A stretch of DNA of 20,362 nucleotides from Pseudomonadota bacterium (GTDB lineage Bacteria; Pseudomonadota; Alphaproteobacteria; Rhizobiales; Hyphomicrobiaceae): contig JAFAFW010000027.1 in NCBI GenBank assembly GCA_023423275.1, positions 1-20,362 of the forward strand, given 5' to 3'. The notes below the pieces were generated by a model. That model made no database searches, was not told the DNA's origin, and saw nothing but the letters and a program-made list of their open reading frames with translations. Both the position numbers and the translations under genes were made by a program. Within the stretch, counting starts at the first letter, position 1. Every line of letters starts with the position of its first letter. Below, piece after piece: positions 1-6,800 of this stretch.

Positions 1-289
1 CCTTCGCTGGGTCGCCGCCAGCCGCCACCTTGCCCAGCATGGCGAATGCGATCTTCCTCGCTTCAGCAGCAGTCTTAATCGTCTCTGGGGCGCCAATCTT
101 CACGCGCTTCATGTTTGCGGCGCGGCCTTGGCCCGCAGGCCGGTAAGCGATGATGTACGACCGCGAGTCACCGCGAAGGCGCAGGCCGAAGCCCGTGACT
201 TCCGTATCCCAGATCACGGATTCAGCTTTACCGGCCGGCAAACTGGCGCGGGCCACTATAGCGTCAGTGAGCTTAGTCTTGCTTTGCAT
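1..289 (-). CDS. Tyrosine-type integrase, N-terminal part (truncated by window edge)
   Basis: The minus strand is open from an ATG at 289 to the left edge, giving 96 codons with no stop. The product starts MQSKTKLTDAIVARASLPAG and continues with VTGFGLRLRGDSRSYIIAYR and KRVKIGAPETIKTAAEARK. This is the layout of the N-terminal arm-type DNA-binding domain (DUF4102 or related) of P4/phage-like tyrosine recombinases: a conserved 'WD.EVTGFGLR' strand, then a 'Y.IAYR' strand, then 'KIG....T...AR'. The catalytic domain, with its R-H-R-Y residues, lies outside the window and cannot be checked. AGGAAA stands about 8 bases upstream of the ATG. The gene reads away from the tRNA-Gly fragment at 435-486, which is probably the attachment site it uses. 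The element it belongs to (prophage, ICE or genomic island) is mostly off the left end. Confidence 0.85.
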   Translation of the reverse strand, partial: MQSKTKLTDAIVARASLPAGKAESVIWDTEVTGFGLRLRGDSRSYIIAYRPAGQGRAANMKRVKIGAPETIKTAAEARKIAFAMLGKVAAGGDPAK

Positions 290-434
290 CGAAATTTCCT
301 GGGCAGCACCCGGGCAGCACGGCTCTTGTAAACCGACGCGACCTAACATAATCTCAAATAACCAGAAAATCACGATGCTACAAGGAGTTATAAGACGAGT
401 GGTGACCCTCCATGAACTCCCATATTCGGGCGGC
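290..434. other. Element end between integrase and attachment site
   Basis: This stretch holds the integrase leader with its direct repeat and an AT-richer part at about 340-395, consistent with the arm region of an attachment site. A Shine-Dalgarno-like AAGGAG at 382-387 on the plus strand is not followed by a convincing reading frame: the only open frame runs straight into the tRNA fragment. I see no gene here. Confidence 0.4.
301..320. repeat. 9-bp direct repeat in integrase leader
   Basis: GGGCAGCAC occurs at 301-309 and again at 312-320, an 11-bp period, just upstream of the integrase start codon at 289. One-helical-turn spacing would suit an operator or a binding site for a recombination directionality factor or the integrase. 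That role is only inferred. Confidence 0.4.
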
Positions 435-486
435 CATAACCTTGCCAAGGTTGGGGTCGTGGGTTCGAATCCCATCGCCCGCTCCA
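435..486 (+). tRNA. 3' fragment of tRNA-Gly (GCC anticodon), likely right attachment site (attR)
   Basis: Bases 435-486 match the 3' part of an alphaproteobacterial tRNA-Gly(GCC). They include an anticodon stem TAACC/GGTTG around the loop TTGCCAA, a T arm GTGGG-TTCGAAT-CCCAT, the acceptor 3' strand CGCCCGC, discriminator T and encoded CCA. The normal 5' half, with the D arm (TAGCTCA...GGTAGAGC), is absent. A 3' tRNA fragment next to an integrase gene is what remains when an element inserts in a tRNA gene: the intact tRNA sits at the far end and the duplicated 3' segment marks the near end. Upstream CGGGCG (427-432) could still pair with CGCCCG of the acceptor strand, so the start of the fragment is uncertain. 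It is unlikely to be a working tRNA. Confidence 0.75.
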
Positions 487-584
487 GAAATTCTCACGAA
501 ATCCGTATGTTGATCTTCGCCTGGAGCGTCGCTTTTGCGCTTTCCAGTGAACGGGTTTCGCTGTGTGCTGGCCTGCCAGTTGCC

Positions 585-590
585 TATAAT
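585..590 (+). promoter_or_regulatory. Possible -10 element (TATAAT) of the DUF72 gene
   Basis: A perfect TATAAT stands 41 bases before the DUF72 start codon. The -35 position, 16-18 bases upstream, is poor (around TGTGTG). It is a candidate only. Confidence 0.3.
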
Positions 591-631
591 GGCCCGCGCG
601 GACCGGAAGACAGCACAGGAGTTCCAGCGAC

Positions 632-1447
632 ATGGCCAAGTCCAAGAGTGGCGCCATCCGCATTGGCGTTGGTGGCTGGACCTTCGAGCCCTGGCGCGGA
701 ACCTTCTATCCCGACGGCCTCGCCCAAAAGCGCGAGCTTGAATATGCCAGCCGCAAGCTGACCTCGATCGAGATCAACGGCACATATTACGGCTCGCAGA
801 AGCCGGAGAGCTTTGCCAAGTGGCACGATGAGACGCCGGATGATTTCGTCTTTTCGGTCAAAGGATCGCGGTTCACCACGAACCGGCGCGTTCTATCCGA
901 AGCTGGAGAGTCGCTGGAAAAATTCTTCACCGGCGGCTTGATGAACCTGCGCAACAAGCTCGGCCCGATTTTGTGGCAATTCATGCCGACCAAGAAATTC
1001 GACCCGGCTGACTTCGAGGGCTTCCTGAAGCTGTTGCCGAAACAGATCGATGGCCATCGCATCCGGCACGCCCTCGAAGTGCGCCATGAGAGCTTCAGCT
1101 CCCCCGAGTTTGTCACCCTCGTGCGCGCCTACGACGCAGCCATCGTGATCGCCGGCGATTCCAAATTCCCGCAGTTTGCGGATGTCACGGCACCGTTTGT
1201 CTACGCCCGGATCATGGGGACAACAGACGACCAGGAGACGGGGTATTCCGCGAAGTCTCTGGACCTCTGGGCGGAACGGGCACGGCAGTGGAGCGCCGGC
1301 GAAGTCCCCAAAGGGCTGAAAAGCATCACGCCGCAGAAGCCCGACGCGAAAAGCCGGGACGTCTATCTCTACGTCATCAGCGGTCACAAGGAAGCGAACC
1401 CCGGGGCCGCCATGGCGCTGATCGATCGCGTCGGGCCGCTGCCCTGA
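632..1447 (+). CDS. DUF72 domain protein (YecE-like)
   Basis: The 271-residue product fills the usual length of the DUF72/YecE family, a TIM-barrel-like fold of unknown function. Recognisable parts are IRIGVGGWTFEPWRGTFYP near the N-terminus, the strand LTSIEINGTYYGSQ at about 44-57, LGPILWQFMP at about 110-119 and RHALEVRHESF at about 146-156. The conserved Gly-Trp and Glu-Asn/Gly-Thr positions of the family are present. It has no signal peptide or membrane segment and so is probably cytoplasmic. AGGAG at 617-621 stands 10 bases before the ATG, which decides the start. It ends 9 bases before the convergent META-domain gene. No enzymatic activity is established for the family, so I assign none. 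Confidence 0.9.
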   Translation: MAKSKSGAIRIGVGGWTFEPWRGTFYPDGLAQKRELEYASRKLTSIEINGTYYGSQKPESFAKWHDETPDDFVFSVKGSRFTTNRRVLSEAGESLEKFFTGGLMNLRNKLGPILWQFMPTKKFDPADFEGFLKLLPKQIDGHRIRHALEVRHESFSSPEFVTLVRAYDAAIVIAGDSKFPQFADVTAPFVYARIMGTTDDQETGYSAKSLDLWAERARQWSAGEVPKGLKSITPQKPDAKSRDVYLYVISGHKEANPGAAMALIDRVGPLP

Positions 1448-1456
1448 TCGGTGACG

Positions 1457-1864
1457 TCAGAGCTGGGTCAGGCGCGCGACCACCTTGCCGGCAGCATCGG
1501 TGAGCATGAGCTTGCGCTGCTGCTCATCGATCCGCCAGCCTTTGGCCGCGGCCAGGACCTGATGAAATTTGCTCTCCTGATCCATGACCGCAGGCGGGCA
1601 GGCTTTGCGCGTACTCGCCAGCGGCCCGAATGCGACGGCAGCACCCGTGATCGTCACCGACCCGGTGAACGCGTTGCACCCCCCAAAACCCGTCGCGCGT
1701 CCCTCCGGCGTGATCTCCAATGTCGTCTGCAAGCGGTCGATCACGCCACCGCCATTGATGTCCTCGGCGAGCCAGCGGCCATAGGGGGATAGTTGGGCGG
1801 CGCCCGGGCCTGTGCCGAGGGCGAGCACCAACGCGGATATGACAACGAGAGAATGGATTTTCAT
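1457..1864 (-). CDS. Secreted META-domain (HslJ-like) protein
   Basis: The 135-residue product begins MKIHSLVVISALVLALGTGP, a clear Sec signal peptide with probable cleavage after GAA, just before Q. The rest matches a single META domain as in HslJ: a WLAEDI strand, LEITPEGRATGFGGCNAFTG, the STRKACP segment, MDQE..F...L, and the closing strand KLMLTDAAGKVVARL. META proteins are envelope proteins; E. coli HslJ is linked to novobiocin tolerance, but that cannot be transferred here. No lipobox cysteine is seen. The open frame extends upstream to 2149, but the added residues are translated repeat and leader DNA. GGAGA stands a few bases before the ATG at 1864, and the signal peptide starts there, so I use that start. 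It converges on the DUF72 gene. Confidence 0.85.
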   Translation of the reverse strand: MKIHSLVVISALVLALGTGPGAAQLSPYGRWLAEDINGGGVIDRLQTTLEITPEGRATGFGGCNAFTGSVTITGAAVAFGPLASTRKACPPAVMDQESKFHQVLAAAKGWRIDEQQRKLMLTDAAGKVVARLTQL

Positions 1865-2017
1865 GAACCGTCTCCATGGAGCTTGGACGACCCCGGCGTG
1901 TCCGCTCGCCAAAGGCATATCGAGAGCGACGAAGGAGGATGCAATCCGCACCAACTGCGACAACACTTCTTTGACGGCCGTTCCAGAGTTTCTCCGGTTC
2001 ACTTGGAACGCCCTGTC

Positions 2018-2076
2018 GTCATTCCAGGCGTGAACCTCCGGGTCCCGGCTCTGCGCTTCGCACCGGCCGGGATGAC
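2018..2076. repeat. Intergenic palindromic repeat (copy 1)
   Basis: The segment starts GTCATTCC (2018-2025) and ends GGGATGAC (2069-2076). An inner palindrome of CCCGGC and GCCGGG flanks a short GC-rich loop, so the RNA would fold into a long imperfect hairpin. The right half (2043-2076) recurs, inverted and nearly identical, at 20332-20362. It lies between the ParA gene and the META gene, which share the minus strand, so it could also act as a transcript-end or stability structure. I recall such repeats as numerous in Bradyrhizobium relatives, but copy number cannot be counted here. Confidence 0.7.
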
Positions 2077-2120
2077 AGACGCGCAGTGCGAACTCAATCG
2101 GAAAAACTCCGGTGCGCTGA

Positions 2121-2990
2121 CTATGCGATCCCGCGCGCGGTCGTCTCAATCACTTCGCCATTTGCCACAGCCATCCGCTGCAGCACTTCCTGCGCGAAGG
2201 CGCGCATCGCCTTGCCGGCGTCACCTGGATATTTCGCCTGATAGGACCGCTCCATCGTCGAGAACCGTGCTGCATTCTGCATGGCGCCGATCCGCGGGAT
2301 GGTGGCTTCAAAACAGCGATTCTCGGCGTTCTCGCTAAGCCAGCGATGATACTCGTCATCCACCAGAGAGCTTTGATCCTTCATATTGATCAGAACTCCG
2401 AGGTTCTCCGCGAACCCCATCTCCGGATTGAGCGTCTTGAAGCGTCTGAAGACCTCCAGCCCGCACGAAGAGACATAGTCGGGCTTGGTCGGAGAGATAT
2501 GGAAATCGGCCTCGCGCAGCCAGGATTCCGTCAACACCGACAGTCCCGGCGGACAGTCGATCAGGACGATCTCGAACACCGATCGCAAATTGTCGAGAAG
2601 ACCGCGGATGGTCGAGCGCAGCTTGGCGTGGGAACTCTCGCGGGAGACCTCGCGCTCGAACAGGGTGAGCTGCATGTCACTGGGAATGAGGTAGACCGAT
2701 CGCGCGTCGTCGATATCCGAGACACCGCGCACGACGAACTGCGGCCACTCCACGGGACGATTGTTGAGGACCGAACCGACGAGAAAATCAACCAGCGTCA
2801 GACCGTTGCTCTGAAGCTCGTGCAGGCTCGCGGGCGTCATCAGCATGGAGCTGATGCTCGCCTGGGCGTCTGAATCGATCACCAGGACATTCTTGTTGTG
2901 AAAAGCCGCCAGGGTCTCCGCCAGCGCCAGCACGATCGTGGACTTGCCGACCCCCCCTTTGGTGTTCATGATCGCGATGGTATTTCGCAT
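2121..2990 (-). CDS. ParA/MinD-family ATPase (orphan ParA)
   Basis: With an ATG at 2990 the product has 289 residues and starts MRNTIAIMNTKGGVGKST, the deviant Walker A motif of ParA-type ATPases with both lysines (K11, K16). The Walker A' segment VLVIDSDAQAS follows at about 35-45, and Walker B IDCPPG at about 144-149. These proteins bind ATP as sandwich dimers and position DNA or protein cargo on the nucleoid or at poles. No ParB-like gene or parS-like palindrome is next to it, so the cargo is unknown. TTG at 3011 or GTG at about 2996 would extend the N-terminus by 7 or 3 residues; neither has a better ribosome site, and GGAG sits close to the ATG. The gene follows the peroxidase-like gene by about 120 bases, with an A8 (T8 on the coding strand) run in the gap. 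Confidence 0.88.
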   Translation of the reverse strand: MRNTIAIMNTKGGVGKSTIVLALAETLAAFHNKNVLVIDSDAQASISSMLMTPASLHELQSNGLTLVDFLVGSVLNNRPVEWPQFVVRGVSDIDDARSVYLIPSDMQLTLFEREVSRESSHAKLRSTIRGLLDNLRSVFEIVLIDCPPGLSVLTESWLREADFHISPTKPDYVSSCGLEVFRRFKTLNPEMGFAENLGVLINMKDQSSLVDDEYHRWLSENAENRCFEATIPRIGAMQNAARFSTMERSYQAKYPGDAGKAMRAFAQEVLQRMAVANGEVIETTARGIA

Positions 2991-3078
2991 CTTCTCCACA
3001 AACGATGACAAACTGGTGATTTACCAAGCGGCGCAAGCGATTGCGTACCTTGGCACCGCAGCAAAATGGCACGAGGAG

Positions 3079-3098
3079 GCCGGAAAAAAAAGCTCTTC
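3079..3098 (-). terminator. Possible weak terminator or U-tract after the peroxidase-like gene
   Basis: On the minus strand a run of eight T follows the GC-rich GGCGGCAGAAGAGC a few bases past the stop codon of the upstream gene. The hairpin before the T run is weak, so efficient intrinsic termination is doubtful. Confidence 0.25.
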
Positions 3099-3109
3099 TG
3101 CCGCCGCAT

Positions 3110-3712
3110 TCATGCACCACCCCCTTTGGGTTTGGAGCGACCCATCGCGTGATATTCCGAATTCGGCTTCATATCGGTCGCGGCAGCCAGCCTGTTTGAC
3201 ATGTTGTAGAAGCCTGCAACGGCGGCAATGTCCCAGATATCACGATCCGAAAAGCCGGCCTTTCGCAGCCGCTGACGGTCGGCCTCCTCGATCTTGCCGG
3301 GCTCTTCGGTTAACTTTACCGAAAAATCGAGCATCGCCTTTTGTCGCGCATCAAGGCGGGCGGCGCGATAGTTCTGCGCGATCAGCTCGCCGAGCTCGGG
3401 ATCTTCGCCACGCAGCCGGACGGCTGCACCATGGGCCGTCAGGCAGTAGTGACAGTGGTTGACCGAGCTCACTGCCACCGCGATCATCTCCCGCTCCAGC
3501 TTGGTCAGGCCGCTCTCACCCAGCATCAGATCGTCCACCATATCGATGAACGCCTTGAGCTTGACGTTATCGAATGCATACGCTCGCAACACATTGGGCA
3601 CGAAGCCGAGCTTCTCCCTGCATTTGGCGAAATACGCCGCAATCTCAGGTGTCGGCTTGGCGTCCCGCCCCAGATCCAGTGCCGTAACGGCCTCACTGTT
3701 TCGTTTCGCCAT
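3110..3712 (-). CDS. Peroxidase-related enzyme, AhpD/carboxymuconolactone decarboxylase family
   Basis: The 200-residue product has the AhpD-like active-site motif NHCHYCLTAHG with C87, C90 and H94, as in alkylhydroperoxidases of the CMD family. Upstream is GFVPNVLRAYAF, typical of the uncharacterised peroxidase-related subfamily (about 190-200 residues). Downstream are a second helical CMD-like half and SDRDIWDIAAVAGFYNMSNRLA. The predicted role is thiol-dependent reduction of peroxides in the cytoplasm; the electron donor is not evident, and no ahpC is nearby. Two in-frame ATGs exist (3718 and 3712). GAGGAG touches the first but lies 7 bases before the second, so the second is preferred. 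It is divergent from the glutamate dehydrogenase gene and upstream of, and co-directional with, the ParA gene. Confidence 0.88.
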   Translation of the reverse strand: MAKRNSEAVTALDLGRDAKPTPEIAAYFAKCREKLGFVPNVLRAYAFDNVKLKAFIDMVDDLMLGESGLTKLEREMIAVAVSSVNHCHYCLTAHGAAVRLRGEDPELGELIAQNYRAARLDARQKAMLDFSVKLTEEPGKIEEADRQRLRKAGFSDRDIWDIAAVAGFYNMSNRLAAATDMKPNSEYHAMGRSKPKGGGA

Positions 3713-3731
3713 CGTCATACTCCTCTGTCAC

Positions 3732-3760
3732 CTTAGGATCGTGACACCCTGTGATATGAT
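3732..3760 (+). promoter_or_regulatory. Possible extended -10 promoter upstream of glutamate dehydrogenase
   Basis: TGATATGAT at 3752-3760 fits an extended -10 (TGN-TATGAT). The -35 region, near TTAGGA, is weak. It lies in the 118-base gap between the divergent peroxidase-like and dehydrogenase genes, about 70 bases before the latter's start codon. It is a sequence match only. Confidence 0.3.
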
Positions 3761-3830
3761 GAGGCATAGCCTATCGTGCGTATCGTCCGGTAGGCATCCT
3801 CGTCGCCGATTATAAGAAACGGAGCTGACC

Positions 3831-6800
3831 ATGGCGCTCGAAGCCGCTCTCGATGAGGACACCATCCTGCAAAGCATCGCGCCACATCTCGGCGCCTCGG
3901 CTGACCTCAAAACGCTTTCCGCACGTCTCTTCGCGGGTGCGCCGGACGGCATCGCCCAGTTCAGCCCGGCGGCGCTTGCGGCCATTGCACGTGACAGCCT
4001 CGCATTCGCCCAGACCAAGCCGCACGGTCATCACAACATCCGCGAACGGAAGCTATCGCTGGAGACCGTTTCCGGTACCCGCGCGTTCACGCTCATCGAT
4101 ATCGTCAACGACGATATGCCGTTCCTGGTCGACAGCATCATGGCTGAGCTTCAGGACCGCGGCATCAATGCCCGCATGGTCCTGCACCCTATCCTCAAGG
4201 TGCGCCGCTCAGCACAGGGCAAGCTCGAGAAAATCATCGGACCGGGCGACCGCAACTGGGGGGACGGAAGCCAGGAGAGCTGGATCGTCCTGGCCCTCGA
4301 TCCCATCCCGGACGATGCAATCAGAAAACTGACGGATCGCCTGTCATCCGTGCTCGACAATGTGCGCGTCGCGGTTGCCGACTGGCACACCATGACGGAA
4401 AGGCTCGATCGCGCGGTTCACGCTCTGGAAGCATCCCCGCCGCGCATCGCGCCTGGTCTGCTGTCGGAATCGCTGGCCTTCTGTCGCTGGCTGCTCGCGG
4501 GACAGTTCACTTTCCTCGGTATGCGTGAATATCGCCTCGTCGGAAATGTCGAGACCGGCGATCTCATTCCAATGGACGGAACCAGCCTGGGCGTGCTGCG
4601 CGATCCGACGCTCAATGTCCTCAGCCGGCGCAGCACGGCGCTGGCGATGACACCTGAAATCCGCGCACATATATTCGCGCCGCAGCCGCTGATCATCACC
4701 AAGTCGAACGTGATGTCGCTCGTCCACCGGCGTGCCTTCATGGATTACATCGGCTTGAAGACCTACAAGCCGGATGGATCACCGGCCGGTGAGTTGCGGA
4801 TCGTCGGGTTGTTTACATCGCAAGCCTACACGCAATCGCCGCAGCAGATCCCGTTCCTGCGCCACAAGGTGGCAACGGTGCTGACGCAATCGGGATACGC
4901 ACCGGGGAGCCACGGCGCAAAATCGATCGAGAATGTCCTGGCCACGTTTCCGCGTGATGAACTGTTCCGCATCGGCGAAGCGCGATTGCTGTCATGGGCC
5001 CGCGCCATCGTCGATCTCGATCTCAGGCCACGCGTACGCGCTTTCGTCCGCCGCGACCGCTTCAATCGGTTCATATCGGCACTCGTCTATGTGCCGCGTG
5101 ACCGCTTCTCCACCCAGGTCCGCGAGCGTATCGGTGACGTCCTCGCCAACGCCTTCAATGGCCGCGTCCGGGCGTTTACGCCGTTTTTCCCGGAAGGCCC
5201 ATTGGTGCGCGTGCACTTCATCATCGGCCTGAGGAATGGCGAGCAGCCCGACATTCCCGAGCAGGAGCTCGAGGCTCGTATTGCTGAAACCACACGCACC
5301 TGGGACGATCAGCTCGCCGACGCAATCCACGATGGTGGCCCATCGATTGCTCCGCTGGCGCCGAAGTACCAGGAGGCGTTCCCGCCCGGCTATACCTCGA
5401 CCTTTGATGCCCGGCGCGCCTTGGAGGATATCGTCCGCATCGAACGTCTGTCGCCGGACCATCCCGTTGCCATCGATTTCCATGACGAAAGCACCGGCGA
5501 AGGCAAACGCGTCCGCGCGGCCATCTATCGGTTCGATCAGCCGATCCCGCTGTCGGAACGCGTGCCTCTTCTGGAAAACCTCGGCTTTTCGGTGATCGAC
5601 GAGCGCAGTTTTCGCGTCACGCCGCGCTTTCCGGATGGTCGTCGGGAAGTTGCGCTGCATGACATGATGCTGGAAACGGCCGGCGGCACACCGGTGGATC
5701 TCAGCGTCCATGATGCACGCATGGAAGCCTGCTTCCTCGCTGTGTTCCGTGGCGACGCCGATAACGACGGATTCAATCAGCTCGTTATTTCCGCCGCACT
5801 CGATTGGCGTGAAGCCGCGATGCTGCGGGCCTATGCGGCCTACCTGCGCCAGCTCGCCGCGCCCTTCGGACCCCGCTACATTGCCGAAACGCTCAATCGC
5901 CATGCGGGCATGGCGCGCGATCTCGTGGAACTTTTCCATACGCGGTTCGATCCGGATCTCGATGTCTCCGCCGAACAGCGTGAGACGAAGGAAAGCGACA
6001 TCCGCGGCCGCATCGAGAGTGCGCTCGCAAACGTTCCCAGCCTGGATGAGGACCGCATCCTGCGCCTCTACCTGAACCTGTTCGCTTCCACCGTTCGCAC
6101 GAACTTCTTCCAACGCGATGCGCACGGCCTTCCGCCGCGAACGATCGCGTTCAAGGTCACGCCTCAGACGATCGACGCCGTTCCGGCGCCGAAGCCGTTC
6201 CGCGAGATCTGGGTCTATTGCCCGCGCGTCGAGGGCGTACACCTGCGCTTTGCCCCGATTGCACGCGGCGGCATCCGCTGGTCCGATCGCGCTCAGGACT
6301 TCCGCACCGAGGTGCTCGGTCTCGGCAAGGCACAGCAGGTGAAGAATACGGTGATCGTGCCGGAAGGCGCGAAGGGCGGCTTCATCCCGAAGCAGCTCCC
6401 GCGCGGCGGCACGCGCGACGAAATCGGTAAAGAAGCCGTCGCGTCCTATCGCATTTTCATTTCGGCGATGCTCGACATCACCGATAACATCGTGCAGGGC
6501 GCGATCGTGCCACCTCAGCGCGTGGTGCGTCACGACGGAGATGATCCCTACCTCGTGGTTGCGGCCGACAAGGGCACCGCGACGTTCTCCGATTTCGCGA
6601 ACGAGATTTCTGCCGCGCACAACTTCTGGCTCGGCGACGCTTTCGCTTCCGGCGGTTCGGCGGGCTACGATCATAAGCGGATGGCGATTACGGCTCGCGG
6701 CGCGTGGGAATGCGTCAAGCGCCACTTCCGCGAAATCGATACGGACATCGAAACCGAGCCGTTCCGCGTGGTGGGCGTCGGCGACATGTCGGGCGACGTA

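Noticed and set aside
388..663. Minus-strand frame giving WDSNPRPQPWQG
   Set aside because: This is the familiar translation of a tRNA T arm in reverse; the frame crosses the tRNA-Gly fragment and is not a protein gene.
1865..2149. Upstream extension of the META-domain protein
   Set aside because: The extra residues are translated palindromic repeat and leader sequence. The signal peptide and ribosome site place the start at 1864.
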